Below are positions 24,380 to 33,280 of a stretch of 64,000 nt of DNA, piece by piece. A model generated the notes under the pieces. The model was not told the origin of the DNA, did no database searches, and worked only from the letters and a program-made list of their open reading frames with translations. The stretch comes from Nocardia jiangxiensis NBRC 101359. GTDB taxonomy: Bacteria > Actinomycetota > Actinomycetes > Mycobacteriales > Mycobacteriaceae. A program made the position numbers and the translations under genes. The stretch is from the NCBI RefSeq assembly GCF_000308615.1, contig NZ_BAGB01000049.1, forward strand, positions 61,226 to 125,225, in the 5' to 3' direction. Every line of letters starts with the position of its first letter. The first letter of the stretch is position 1.

Positions 24380-25639
24380 TCAGGCGCTGCGACGGCGGCC
24401 GATGTCCTGGAAGGGGCCGCCGTCGAGGCGGGGTTCCTTCGGCAGCCCGAGCAACTGCTCGCCGATGATGTTGCGCTGGATCTGCGAACTGCCGCCGTAG
24501 ATGGTGGCGGCGCGGGCATACAGCGCGATGTCGGTCCAGCAGCGCGACGAATTGTCCGTGCCCGGGTTGGGCGTCACCAGGATGCCGTCGTTGCCGCCGC
24601 CGGTCGGGGTGAGCGCCTCGAGGCCGAGCACGTCCATGCCTACCTCGGTGAGTCGCTGGAAGAATTCGCTCCAGATCACCTTCGAGAACGACCCGTCCAC
24701 GCCGTACGAGCCGCCGTTGAGCAGTTTGGTCAGGGCGCGATATCCGCGAAAACGCATGGTCTGCACCCGAGACCAGCACCACGCCAGTTCGGCGCGGATC
24801 CGCGGGTCGGTGGTCAGGCCGCGTTCGCGGGCGAGTTCGATCAATCGCTCCACCTCACGGCCGAAGCGGACCGCATCGGTGGTGGCGCGCACGCCGCGCT
24901 CGAAGCCCAGCAGCGTATTGGCGGTTTTCCAGCCGCCGCCCACACCGCCGAGCACATGCGACGCCGGGGTTCGCGCATCGGTGAAGAACACCTCGCTGAA
25001 GGCGACGTAACCGGCCGCGTTGACGATCGGCCGCACCTCCACGCCCGGCTGATCCATGGGCACCAGCAGGAACGACAATCCCTTGTGCTTGGCCACCGTC
25101 GGATCGGTGCGCGCGATCACGAAGATCCAGTTCGCGTTGTGCCCCTGCGACGTCCACGTCTTCTGACCGTTGATCACCCACTCGTCGCCGTCCAGGACGG
25201 CGCGGGTACGCATCCCGGCCAGATCGGAGCCCGCCTCGGGCTCCGAATAACCTTGGCACCACACGTGTTCCCCGGACAGCATGCGCGGCAGGAAGTACTC
25301 CTTCTGCTCCTCGGTGCCCAGCACGGTGAGGGTGTTGCCGAGCAGTTCGATGCCCAGGGTGTCGTTCTCGGTGCCGTCCGGCACGCCGAGTCGCATGAGC
25401 TCCTCGTTCAGCACGACCTGTTCGATGCTCGACAGACCGGCGCCGCCGAACTCCCGCGGCCACGACACCGCGAGAAGATCGTTGTCGGACAGGACCTTTC
25501 GCCAACTCTTCAGGAACTCTTCCTGTTCGGCGGCGGGCAGGGCGCCGATGCCTCGCCAGTCCCCGGGCAGTTCGGACTCGAGCAGCGCGCGGACCTCGGT
25601 GCGATAGGTCTCCGCCGCTGCGGGATAGGTGATGTCCAT
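24380..25639 (-). CDS. acyl-CoA dehydrogenase, larger subunit of a probable heteromeric pair
   Basis: A 419-residue ACAD of the actinobacterial FadE type. Segments: SWPREFGGAGLSSIEQVVL (N-terminal helical domain), CQGYSEPEAGSDLAGMRTRA and WVINGQKTWTSQGHNANW (FAD/acyl-CoA binding), and ARAATIYGGSSQIQRNIIGE (C-terminal FAD contact). It probably forms an alpha2beta2 dehydrogenase with the following gene and introduces an alpha,beta double bond in a CoA thioester. It starts three bases after the tandem CoA-transferase stop. Confidence 0.88.
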   Translation of the reverse strand: MDITYPAAAETYRTEVRALLESELPGDWRGIGALPAAEQEEFLKSWRKVLSDNDLLAVSWPREFGGAGLSSIEQVVLNEELMRLGVPDGTENDTLGIELLGNTLTVLGTEEQKEYFLPRMLSGEHVWCQGYSEPEAGSDLAGMRTRAVLDGDEWVINGQKTWTSQGHNANWIFVIARTDPTVAKHKGLSFLLVPMDQPGVEVRPIVNAAGYVAFSEVFFTDARTPASHVLGGVGGGWKTANTLLGFERGVRATTDAVRFGREVERLIELARERGLTTDPRIRAELAWCWSRVQTMRFRGYRALTKLLNGGSYGVDGSFSKVIWSEFFQRLTEVGMDVLGLEALTPTGGGNDGILVTPNPGTDNSSRCWTDIALYARAATIYGGSSQIQRNIIGEQLLGLPKEPRLDGGPFQDIGRRRSA

Positions 25640-25642
25640 GGT

Positions 25643-28015
25643 TCAGGCTTCCTTCGCCGCAGCTACCGCGACCGTGGATAGAGCGCACACGGTCTCCATT
25701 AGGGTGGCGACCCGGTCGGCGGAATAGCCGAGTTCGCCGAGAATGTCGGCCGAATCCTGGCCCAGCCGCGGACTGCCGCCCTTGAACCGGCCCGGCGTCT
25801 CGGACAGGTGGATCACCATGCCGACCTCCCGTGACCAGCCGTATTCGGGATGGTGATGTTCGACCACCCGCCCCGACTCGACGGCCCACTCCTCCCACAG
25901 CAGCTCCGGCATGATCGGGTAGTCCAGCGGGATCTCGGCGGGGACCCGATTGCCGTCGAGCAGCGTGAATGCTTGCGCGCTGTCCAGTTCCGCGAATCGG
26001 GCGGTGAGCAGATCCGCGAGTGCGTCCGCGTTCGCGGCGCGGGCCGCGGTGCTCGTGAAGCGTTCCTCGGCGGCGAGATCGGCCAGGTCCAGCGCCGAGG
26101 CCAGCCTGCCGAAGGCGGCGTCACCGAATACCGCGATCGCGATCCAGCCGTCGGCGGTGCGGTACAGGCGGTAGAGCGGGGACAGGCCCATCTGCTGCGA
26201 GTCGAGCTGATGTGCGGGCACCGCGACGCCTTCCGGAGTGGCCGAGTGCTCGCTGATCACGAACAGACTCGAATGCAGTTGCGGGCTCTCGACATACTGC
26301 CCGGCACCGGTGTTCGCGCGATGGTGCAGCGCCAGCAGGACCGTGACGGCGCCGAGGAATCCGTTGTAGAGATCCTCGTTGCCGATCACGCGGCGGATCG
26401 GCGCATTGCCGGCGCCCGCGCCCTCGAAGTTCAGACCCACCAGTCCCGACACCAGCGGAGCGAAGGATTTCAACATCGACTTCGGTCCGCTCGAGCCGAA
26501 TCCGGGGAGGTAGGCGTAGATCAGGTCCGGGTTGATCGACCGCAGCTGCTCGTACCCCAGGCCGATCTTCTCGGCCTTGCCGGGACGATAGTTCTGCATC
26601 ACCACATCGGCCTCGGCGACCAGTCGGTGCGCGATCTCCTGTCCCTCGGCGGTGCGCAGGTCCAGGGCGATATTGCGCTTGCCGCGGTTGGCGGCCTCGA
26701 ACAGGTCGCCGAGCGGGCGCATCTGATCACCGACCAGCGGCTCGATCTTGATCACGTCGGCGCCCAGATCCGAGAGCAGGCGTGCGCCGAACCCGGTCGC
26801 GAAGTAGGAACTGAAGTCCAGAATCTTCACGCCCTGCAGCGGTGCGCCGATCGCCTCGTCCACCGGCGCGGGCGCCCACAGCGGCGATCGGGTGATCTCG
26901 CCGATGCGCTCGTTGTGCGCGCCGACGCCGGGGGCCGGTTCGGGCGTCGCGGGCGAGGACTTCTCGAAGCGGATCACCGGGCCGATCTGCCGCAGCGTGC
27001 CGTGTTCGGCATCGGGGAGTTCGATCGCGACCTCGGCGAAGATCACCTGGTCGTCGGCGAAGGTCTCCTCGGGGTGCAGCACGGGCAACGCCGCGATGTC
27101 CGCGGCGTGGAACAGCTCGAGCCATTCGTCGCGGGGACGCGAGCGGAATGCCTGCGGCACCTTGTTCCGGGCGATGTCGAGTTCCACGTCGTCGAGCGGA
27201 ACCGCCATCTCCGGACCGGCGATCGTCCGGGTCTGCTCGCCGAAGCCCAGCAGGTCCATCATTCGCTTGTAGGAGCCGGGCCCGCCGGTGTGCGGGATCA
27301 ACCACTTCCCGTCCGCGCACTGGAAAGGGTCGGTGATCAGCCGTTTGTTGCCGAAACCCTTCTGGTTTCCACTGCGGGCGAGGTAGGAGATGTCCTTCTC
27401 GTTCCACCACCAGTTCATCGACGAGATCGCGAGCATCCCGTCGAGCAGCGAGGTGTCTACCTTCTGACCTGCGCCGTTGAGCTTGCGGGCCCGCAGCGCG
27501 GCGAGGATTCCGATCGTGGTGATGAATGCGGTGCCGTAGGAGACGGTCGGGTGGCCCATGAAGATCGGGCCGTCACGGTGACCGCCCTGCTCGGCCATCT
27601 GACCCAGGCGCGCGTTGAGCAGCGCCTCGTAGCCGGGGCGTCCCGCGAGCGGGCCGTCGTTGCCGTAGCCGGTGACCGAGCAGTACACCAGTTCGGGGAA
27701 CAGCTCGTGGATCCGGTCGTAGCCGAGACCGAGCGCTTCGGCCCGGCCCGTGCCGAAGGATTCGACGAAGACGTCCGCACCGGCCAGGAGTTGTTCGGCG
27801 ACCGCTCGTCCCTCGGGGGTGTCCAGGTCCGCCTCGACACTCCACTTGCCCCGGTCGGTCGACTTGCGCAGGGCCGAATCCGCGTCGACCGGGCCGCCGG
27901 GGCGCTCGAGTTTGACGACGCGGGCGCCGTAGTCGGCCAGCATCATCGTCGAGATGGCCGCCGGCATACCCCAGCTCGCATCGATCACGACGAGTCCGTC
28001 GAGTGGACCAGCCAT
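25643..28015 (-). CDS. tandem (two-domain) family III CoA-transferase
   Basis: A 790-residue fusion of two CaiB-like units. Unit 1 (about 1-380) begins LDGLVVIDASWGMPAAI; unit 2 (about 410-760) begins LQGVKILDFSSYFATGFGA. At the catalytic-Asp position unit 2 has VIGNEDLYNGFLGAV, but unit 1 has FMGHPTVSYGTAFI with no Asp, so unit 1 may be structural. Family III enzymes work as interlocked dimers, and a fusion would fix a pseudo-heterodimer. GGAG precedes ATG 28015; the longer frame to 28189 is an artefact. Operon: two desulforedoxin-like genes, this gene, then an ACAD pair. Confidence 0.88.
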   Translation of the reverse strand: MAGPLDGLVVIDASWGMPAAISTMMLADYGARVVKLERPGGPVDADSALRKSTDRGKWSVEADLDTPEGRAVAEQLLAGADVFVESFGTGRAEALGLGYDRIHELFPELVYCSVTGYGNDGPLAGRPGYEALLNARLGQMAEQGGHRDGPIFMGHPTVSYGTAFITTIGILAALRARKLNGAGQKVDTSLLDGMLAISSMNWWWNEKDISYLARSGNQKGFGNKRLITDPFQCADGKWLIPHTGGPGSYKRMMDLLGFGEQTRTIAGPEMAVPLDDVELDIARNKVPQAFRSRPRDEWLELFHAADIAALPVLHPEETFADDQVIFAEVAIELPDAEHGTLRQIGPVIRFEKSSPATPEPAPGVGAHNERIGEITRSPLWAPAPVDEAIGAPLQGVKILDFSSYFATGFGARLLSDLGADVIKIEPLVGDQMRPLGDLFEAANRGKRNIALDLRTAEGQEIAHRLVAEADVVMQNYRPGKAEKIGLGYEQLRSINPDLIYAYLPGFGSSGPKSMLKSFAPLVSGLVGLNFEGAGAGNAPIRRVIGNEDLYNGFLGAVTVLLALHHRANTGAGQYVESPQLHSSLFVISEHSATPEGVAVPAHQLDSQQMGLSPLYRLYRTADGWIAIAVFGDAAFGRLASALDLADLAAEERFTSTAARAANADALADLLTARFAELDSAQAFTLLDGNRVPAEIPLDYPIMPELLWEEWAVESGRVVEHHHPEYGWSREVGMVIHLSETPGRFKGGSPRLGQDSADILGELGYSADRVATLMETVCALSTVAVAAAKEA

Positions 28016-28115
28016 CTGAACACTCCTTCTGTTACGCGAGTGCCGCACCGGTCCGGCGCGTTCGCGCACTGTCGACGGTGTTGCGGCACAAAGAATTTCG
28101 GCTCCGGCCGAAGTC

Positions 28116-28256
28116 CTAGTCCGAGGACGGCAGGGGCTTGGCGGTGAGTAGTTCCATGGGGGCTGCGTGGCAGCTGAAGCGGCCCGCACCCTTCTTGACG
28201 CAGATGACCTGGGTCTGGCAGGTGGCGCAGGTGTAGCGCTTACCGATCTCGTTCAT
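28116..28256 (-). CDS. desulforedoxin-like mini metal-binding protein
   Basis: A 46-residue protein. RYTCATCQTQVICVKK followed by RFSCHAAPMELL matches the desulforedoxin/desulfoferrodoxin N-terminal pattern (CxxC ... CC xPMxL), except that the last Cys pair is Cys-His. It would bind one Zn or Fe in a rubredoxin-like site. GGAGAGAG lies upstream. It follows a second, similar mini-gene by 19 bases and precedes the tandem CoA-transferase. It might be an electron carrier or a small subunit or stabiliser of a neighbouring enzyme. Confidence 0.7.
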   Translation of the reverse strand: MNEIGKRYTCATCQTQVICVKKGAGRFSCHAAPMELLTAKPLPSSD

Positions 28257-28275
28257 CGTGGTGTTCTCTCTCCGG

Positions 28276-28425
28276 TCAGCTGCCGGCGAAGGTGATCTCG
28301 AGGGGGACGCCGCAGCAGGTCAGCGAGGACCCGCCCGCGGTGGTGACGATCGCCTCGGAGCCGCATTCGTTGCAGCGCAGGCGGCTCCCGCCGGAAGCCT
28401 GCGTACCTGGTGTGTTGTCGGACAT
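28276..28425 (-). CDS. desulforedoxin-like mini metal-binding protein
   Basis: A 49-residue protein with the full four-Cys desulforedoxin pattern: RLRCNECGSEAIVTT (C18, C21) and LTCCGVPLEITF (C37, C38). Free-standing desulforedoxin of about this size carries Fe(Cys)4. GAGGAG lies shortly before the ATG. It is the first gene of the operon driven by the promoter near 28511, so it is made with the tandem CoA-transferase and the ACAD pair. Role unknown. Confidence 0.75.
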   Translation of the reverse strand: MSDNTPGTQASGGSRLRCNECGSEAIVTTAGGSSLTCCGVPLEITFAGS

Positions 28426-28546
28426 CTCCGCTCCTCAGCCGTGAATGCATCGAACGGAGCGGACCGCGTCCACGTCGCACCGATGCGAAATCCTGTCGTA
28501 GATCACCATAATGATAGTCATGAATTAAGCCAAGGGATTCGGCCCG
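28426..28546 (-). promoter_or_regulatory. promoter of mini-protein/CoA-transferase/ACAD operon
   Basis: ATGATAGTCAT at 28511-28521 is the most symmetrical copy of the shared element (ATGA-TAG-TCAT). A TATGGT-like -10 follows closely on the minus strand. Confidence 0.5.
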
Positions 28547-29287
28547 TCACATCAGACGGCCACCGGTCACCTCGAGCACAGTGCCCGTCATATAGCTCGA
28601 CAGGTCGCTGGCCAGGAACAACACCACCGAGGCGATCTCGCTCGGCTCACCGGCGCGACCCATCGGGATATCGGCCATCTTCTGCTCCCAGATGCGCTCG
28701 GGCATCGCCTCGGTCATCGGCGTGCGCACCAGACCCGGCTGCACCGCGTTGACGCGGACGCCTTTGAAGGCGACCTCCTTCGCGGCAGCCTTGGTCAGAC
28801 CGACGATCCCGGCTTTGGCCGCCGAGTAGTTGGTCTGCCCGAGCATGCCGACCTTGCCCGAGATCGAGGAGATGTTGACGATCGCGCCCGCGCCGCGCTC
28901 GCGCATCCGGTTCGCGGCCGACCGGGTGCCGTTCCACGCGCCCTTGAGGTGCACGGCGATGACGTCGTCGAAATCCTGCTCGCTCATCTTGCGCATCGTC
29001 GAATCCCGCGTCATACCCGCGTTGTTGACGAACACCCCGAGCGGTCCGAAGACGTCCTCGGCGACATCGACGGCCGCCTCCACGACGGCGCTGTCCCGGA
29101 CATCGCAGCGCACATATCGGGCGACACCCGCGCCACCGAGTTCGGCCTCCGCCTTCGCACCCGCATCGTCGTTGACGTCCGCGAGCACGACCCGGGCGCC
29201 CTCGCGCACGAAGGTCCGCGCGATCTCGAGGCCGATCCCCTGCGCGGCTCCCGTCACGACGGCGACCCTGCCATCCAGTAGTCCCAC
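28547..29287 (-). CDS. SDR family oxidoreductase (FabG-like)
   Basis: A 246-residue SDR close to 3-oxoacyl-ACP/CoA reductases: TGAAQGIG, VLADVND, NNAGMTRDSTMRKMSEQDF, Ser in NISSISG, YSAAK, and a PGLVRTPMTEAMPE tail. FabG-like SDRs in catabolic clusters often act as 3-hydroxyacyl-CoA dehydrogenases. The GTG at 29287 is preferred, since AGGAG lies five bases upstream; a GTG at 29293 is the alternative. It follows the ACAD gene by 48 bases. Confidence 0.85.
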   Translation of the reverse strand: MGLLDGRVAVVTGAAQGIGLEIARTFVREGARVVLADVNDDAGAKAEAELGGAGVARYVRCDVRDSAVVEAAVDVAEDVFGPLGVFVNNAGMTRDSTMRKMSEQDFDDVIAVHLKGAWNGTRSAANRMRERGAGAIVNISSISGKVGMLGQTNYSAAKAGIVGLTKAAAKEVAFKGVRVNAVQPGLVRTPMTEAMPERIWEQKMADIPMGRAGEPSEIASVVLFLASDLSSYMTGTVLEVTGGRLM

Positions 29288-29335
29288 TACCACTCCTGTT
29301 CGTCCGTGAATCCGATTCGACCGACGGCAACCGCC

Positions 29336-30520
29336 TCAGCGCGCTGCGCCCGCCGCTTTCCTCGCGGCGTTCACCAAACCGGCGCCGATGATCAGGCGCT
29401 GAATCTCGCTGGTGCCTTCGTAGAGCCGCAGCAGGCGCACATCCCGGTAGATCCGTTCGACCGGAACCTCACGCAGATATCCCGACCCGCCGTGCACCTG
29501 CACGGCGAGATCGGCTGCGCGGCCGACCATCTCGGTGCAGAACAGCTTGGCCGCGGACGGGCCGATCCGCCGGTCCTCCCCGGAGACGTAACGGGCCGCG
29601 ACCTCACGCACCATCGCCCGACCCGCCATGACGCCGGTCGCGATATCGGCGATCATCGCCTGCACCAACTGGAAGTCCCCGATCGGAGTGCCACCCTGGG
29701 TCGCGGTCGCGGCGTAGGTACTCGCCTCGTCGAGGGCGCGCTGCGCCGTACCCACCGACAATGCCGCGATGTGCACGCGGCCGCGGGCCAGGGAGGTCAT
29801 CGCGGCGCGGTAGCCGACATCCTCGCTACCACCCACGAGCGCCGCGCCGGGAACTCGGACGTCGGTGAAATGAACGTCGGCGGTCCAGGCTCCCTCCTGC
29901 CCCATCTTGCGATCCTTGGGGCCGACCTCGACTCCCGGCGTATCGGCGGGCACGAGGAAGACCGCGATCCCGGTGCCGTTCTCGTCGGCGGGCCGGGTCC
30001 GAGCGAACACGATGAACAGGTCCGCCAGCGGAGCATTGGTGATGAAACGCTTCTGACCGTTGATGACCCAATCGTCGCCGTCACGAACCGCCCTGGTCCG
30101 CAACCCGGCCGGATTGGATCCCGCCCCGGGCTCGGTGAGCGCGAACGAGGCCACGACGGCGCCGGAGGCGATACCCTCGAGCCACCGCGCCTTCTGCTCA
30201 TCGGTGCCGAACCCCACCAGCACCTGCCCCGCGATGCCGTTGTTGGTGCCGAACATCGACCGCAGCGACAACGACGTGTAGCCGAATTCCATTGCCAGCT
30301 CGACGTCCTGGGTGAGGTCGAGTCCGAGCCCGCCCCACTCCTGCGGGATCGCGTAACCGAACAGACCCATCGCCGCCGCGTTCGCGCGGATGTCCGCGGG
30401 GATGCTGTCGGTATCCGCGATCTCCTGTTCGCGCGGCACCACTTGTTTGCGGATGAACTCGCGAGTCTGCGCCAGGATGTCAGCGAAATCTTCCGGGCTC
30501 ACTGCCGAAGTGCTTGCCAT
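29336..30520 (-). CDS. acyl-CoA dehydrogenase
   Basis: A 394-residue ACAD of the canonical homotetrameric type. AIPQEWGGLGLDL, FALTEPGAGSNPAGLRTRA and WVINGQKRFITNAPLAD form the acyl/FAD site. VHGGSGYLREVPVERIYRD and LRLYEGTSEIQRLIIG carry the catalytic Glu, which is present. It dehydrogenates a short- or branched-chain acyl-CoA, passing electrons to ETF. The start at 30520 (MASTSAV) is used; the open frame to 30583 enters the promoter. Confidence 0.9.
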   Translation of the reverse strand: MASTSAVSPEDFADILAQTREFIRKQVVPREQEIADTDSIPADIRANAAAMGLFGYAIPQEWGGLGLDLTQDVELAMEFGYTSLSLRSMFGTNNGIAGQVLVGFGTDEQKARWLEGIASGAVVASFALTEPGAGSNPAGLRTRAVRDGDDWVINGQKRFITNAPLADLFIVFARTRPADENGTGIAVFLVPADTPGVEVGPKDRKMGQEGAWTADVHFTDVRVPGAALVGGSEDVGYRAAMTSLARGRVHIAALSVGTAQRALDEASTYAATATQGGTPIGDFQLVQAMIADIATGVMAGRAMVREVAARYVSGEDRRIGPSAAKLFCTEMVGRAADLAVQVHGGSGYLREVPVERIYRDVRLLRLYEGTSEIQRLIIGAGLVNAARKAAGAAR

Positions 30521-30628
30521 GGTCGCAGTATTGCGCCAAAGAATCATGCTGTCAAATGCTATAGTTCGCACTATTATAATCAATTATCCACCCTTGCTCA
30601 CTCCGAGCATCTACCGGAGGATTCCTGG
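30521..30628. promoter_or_regulatory. divergent control region ACAD / Mct-like CoA-transferase
   Basis: Strongly AT-rich. The shared element ATGCTATAGTT is at 30556-30566, a perfect inverted repeat ATAGT-TCGC-ACTAT at 30561-30574, and a consensus -10 TATAAT at 30575-30580 for the rightward gene. Confidence 0.6.
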
Positions 30629-31852
30629 ATGCCCCCCACGAACCGCACGGATGGTCGTCCCCTCGCCGGACTTCGCATCGTCGAGATCTCGAGCTTCGTC
30701 GCCTCTCCCCTGTGCGGACTCACGCTGTGCCAGCTGGGCGCGGAGGTCATTCGCATCGACCCGCTCGGCGGCGCCGCAGACATCGACCGGTGGCCACTGA
30801 CCGCCACCGGGGAATCGATCTACTGGACCGGACTCAACCGCGGCAAACGATCGCTGGCGCTGGATCTGCGCAGCGACTCGGGGCGCGACATCGTGCAACG
30901 CCTGATCACCGCTCCCGGCGACGGCGGCGGGATCCTGGTGACCAATGCGGGCGGACGAGACTGGCTCAGCCACGAAACACTGTCCGCGCTTCGCTCGGAC
31001 GTCATCACGCTGGAACTGCTCGGCCGGCACGACGGCCGCCCGGCCGTGGACTACACCGTCAACGCCGCGCTGGGATTCCCGCAGATCACCGGCCCGCTGG
31101 AGCACAGCGGCGTGGTGAACCACGTCCTGCCCGCATGGGACGTCGCGGCGGGCCTGCATGCCGCGCTCGCGGTCACCGCCGCCGTCCATCGCCGCGCACT
31201 CACCGGGGCCGGTTCGCGGATCGTGTTACCGCTCGAGGATGTCGCCCTCGCGACGGCGGGCGCACTCGGTTACCTCACCGAGGTGCAGCTCAACGGCAGC
31301 GGTCGGCCCGCCACCGGCAACGCCGTATACGGAACGTACGGAACCGATTTCCTCACCGCCGACGGCGAACGCTTCATGGTCGTCGCGCTGACCTCGCGCC
31401 ATTTCCGGGACCTGATGGCCGTCACCGGAACCGAGCAGCTCGTCGCCGCGGTGGAGTCGGCCCTGGGCGCCGACTTCGGCCGCGAAACCGACCGCTACGA
31501 GCATCGGGACGTGCTGACCGCGCTGTTCGCGCGCTGGTTCCGCACGCACAGCGCCGACCACGTCGGCCGGGAACTGGCCGCGTCCTCGGTGCTGCACGAG
31601 CGATACCGCAGCTTCGAGCAGGTGGTCCGATCCGGGGATCTGGACACCAATCCGCTGTTCGCCCAACTGACACAACCGCGGATCGGCGAGTATCTGGCTG
31701 CTGCCGCACCCGCCTCCTACGACGGCGTCCACCTGCGGACCGGACCGGCCGCGCGATTGGGCGGGGACGGCCCCGATGTCCTGCGCGAGGTGCTCGCGCT
31801 CGGCGATTCGGAGATCAGCGCACTGGAGAAAGCCGGTGTGCTCGCGATCTAG
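30629..31852 (+). CDS. family III CoA-transferase, 2-methylfumaryl-CoA isomerase (Mct)-like
   Basis: A 407-residue CaiB-superfamily protein whose motifs resemble mesaconyl-CoA C1-C4 CoA transferase: ISSFVASPLCGLTLCQLGAE, GGAADIDRWPLTATG, YWTGLNRGKRSLALDLR, VDYTVNAALGFPQITGP and NHVLPAWDVAAGLHAAL, with the active Asp in that last segment. Mct moves CoA within one dicarboxylate, from C1 to C4. A relative here would suggest an unsaturated or branched dicarboxylyl-CoA intermediate, though the substrate may differ. GGAGG lies nine bases before the ATG. The much longer upstream open frame is the shadow of the divergent ACAD. Confidence 0.75.
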   Translation: MPPTNRTDGRPLAGLRIVEISSFVASPLCGLTLCQLGAEVIRIDPLGGAADIDRWPLTATGESIYWTGLNRGKRSLALDLRSDSGRDIVQRLITAPGDGGGILVTNAGGRDWLSHETLSALRSDVITLELLGRHDGRPAVDYTVNAALGFPQITGPLEHSGVVNHVLPAWDVAAGLHAALAVTAAVHRRALTGAGSRIVLPLEDVALATAGALGYLTEVQLNGSGRPATGNAVYGTYGTDFLTADGERFMVVALTSRHFRDLMAVTGTEQLVAAVESALGADFGRETDRYEHRDVLTALFARWFRTHSADHVGRELAASSVLHERYRSFEQVVRSGDLDTNPLFAQLTQPRIGEYLAAAAPASYDGVHLRTGPAARLGGDGPDVLREVLALGDSEISALEKAGVLAI

Positions 31853-31870
31853 CGCGGTACGCAGCGACGA

Positions 31871-31915
31871 AGGGCCGCAGAGCATTTCCGGTTCGAGGAA
31901 GTGCTCTGCGGCCCT
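31871..31915. terminator. bidirectional terminator between convergent operons
   Basis: Perfect 14-bp stem (31871-31884 with 31902-31915), 17-base loop, between the Mct-like gene and the convergent ACAD gene. Confidence 0.75.
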
Positions 31916-31931
31916 CTCGCGGCCATAGCTA

Positions 31932-33221
31932 TCAGTCGAGTTCACCCAGTACATCGGCGAACTTCGCGCGCGCCTGCTCCTCGAGCACGGGCACGTGGTA
32001 GCTCGGGAACAATCCCTCGTGCGGTGTCGCATCGCGCAGCAGCTGACGGGCCAGCCCGATCTTGTGGATCTCGGTGGCGCCGTCGGCCAGACCCATGTGA
32101 TACGCCTCGAACAGCCACTTGCCCAGCGGAAGTTCCTTGGACACACCCAGCGAACCGTGCAACTGCACCGCCCGCGAGGTCACATCGAGCAGCACCTTCG
32201 GCATCGCCGCCTTCACCGCCGCGATGTCCTTGATGACCTTGCGGTAGTCGTTCTCCTGATCGATCCGCCACGCGGTGCGCAGCACCAGCAGCCGGAACTG
32301 CTCGAGCTGCAGCCACGAATCGGCGATCATCTCCTGCACCAACTGCTTGTCCCCCAGCCTGCTGCCCCGCGTCGTGCGCGAGACGGCGCGCTCGAGCATC
32401 ATGTCGAGCGAACGCTTGACCAGCCCGACCGTGCGCATCGCATGGTGGATGCGACCGCCGCCGAGGCGAGTCTGCGCCACCTCGAAGCCCTGCCCGACCC
32501 CACCGAGGATGTGGTCCTTCGGAATCCGCACATCGGTCCAGCGGGTGTAGGCGTGCGTGCCGACCTCGTAGTCGTGGCCCCACACACCGGTATTGCGGAC
32601 GATCTCGAGTCCGGGCGTCTCGGCCGGGACGATGAACTGCGACAACCGCCGGTGCGGCTCGGCCTCCGGATCGGTCACGGCCATGACGATGTAGAACGAC
32701 GCGAAGCGCGCGTTGGAGCCGAACCACTTCTCGCCGTTGATCACCCACTCGTCGCCGTCGAGCACGGCCGTGGTCTCGAACTCGACCGGATTCGACCCGC
32801 CCTGGGGCTCGGTCATCGCGTAACAGGAGACGATCTTGTTCTCGATGAGCGGCTCCAGGTACCGCCGCTTGAGCTCCGGAGTGCCGTAGTGCGCGAGGAT
32901 CTCGGTGTTGCCGGAATCGGGCGCCTGCGAACCGAAGACGATCGGGCCCGAGTGGGTGCGCCCGACGATCTCGTTGAGCAGCGCCAGTTTCAGCTGACCG
33001 TAGCCGGGCCCGCCCAGTTCGGGTCCGAGATGTGTGGCCCACAGCCCCTTTTCCCGAACCTTGTCCTGCAGCGGCGGTATCAGCTTCTGCCGCAACGGAT
33101 CCCGCAGATCCCACGCGTGGGTGATGACCTGGTCGATCGGCTCGACCTCGGTGGTGACGAACTCGTCGGCCCAGTCGAGCACCTTCTGATACTCGGGGTC
33201 GGTCTCGAATCCCCAGCTCAT
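31932..33221 (-). CDS. acyl-CoA dehydrogenase, ACAD10/11-like
   Basis: A 429-residue ACAD of the type fused to a kinase in animal ACAD10/11 and free-standing in bacteria. Motifs: GLWATHLGPELGGPGYGQL, CYAMTEPQGGSNPVEFE, WVINGEKWFGSNARFA, TRLGGGRIHHAMRTVG, LHGSLGVSKELPLGKW and GLADGATEIHKIGLARQ. In ACAD10/11 and the bacterial levulinate (Lva) pathway the ACAD acts with a kinase on 4-hydroxyacyl-CoAs via a phosphorylated intermediate. The kinase homologue at 37845 in the adjoining divergent operon makes that chemistry plausible. It is last in the five-gene operon starting at 37593. Confidence 0.85.
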   Translation of the reverse strand: MSWGFETDPEYQKVLDWADEFVTTEVEPIDQVITHAWDLRDPLRQKLIPPLQDKVREKGLWATHLGPELGGPGYGQLKLALLNEIVGRTHSGPIVFGSQAPDSGNTEILAHYGTPELKRRYLEPLIENKIVSCYAMTEPQGGSNPVEFETTAVLDGDEWVINGEKWFGSNARFASFYIVMAVTDPEAEPHRRLSQFIVPAETPGLEIVRNTGVWGHDYEVGTHAYTRWTDVRIPKDHILGGVGQGFEVAQTRLGGGRIHHAMRTVGLVKRSLDMMLERAVSRTTRGSRLGDKQLVQEMIADSWLQLEQFRLLVLRTAWRIDQENDYRKVIKDIAAVKAAMPKVLLDVTSRAVQLHGSLGVSKELPLGKWLFEAYHMGLADGATEIHKIGLARQLLRDATPHEGLFPSYHVPVLEEQARAKFADVLGELD

Positions 33222-33280
33222 ATCGTGGCTCCTGATCAGTTGGTAGGGAAAAGGTTTCGGTGTCTCCTCCAGAGGGAGGA

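Noticed and set aside
29306..30628. Long N-terminal extension of the Mct-like CoA-transferase
   Set aside because: The frame is open only because it mirrors the divergent ACAD gene; it crosses an AT-rich promoter, and GGAGG plus ATG 30629 mark the true start.
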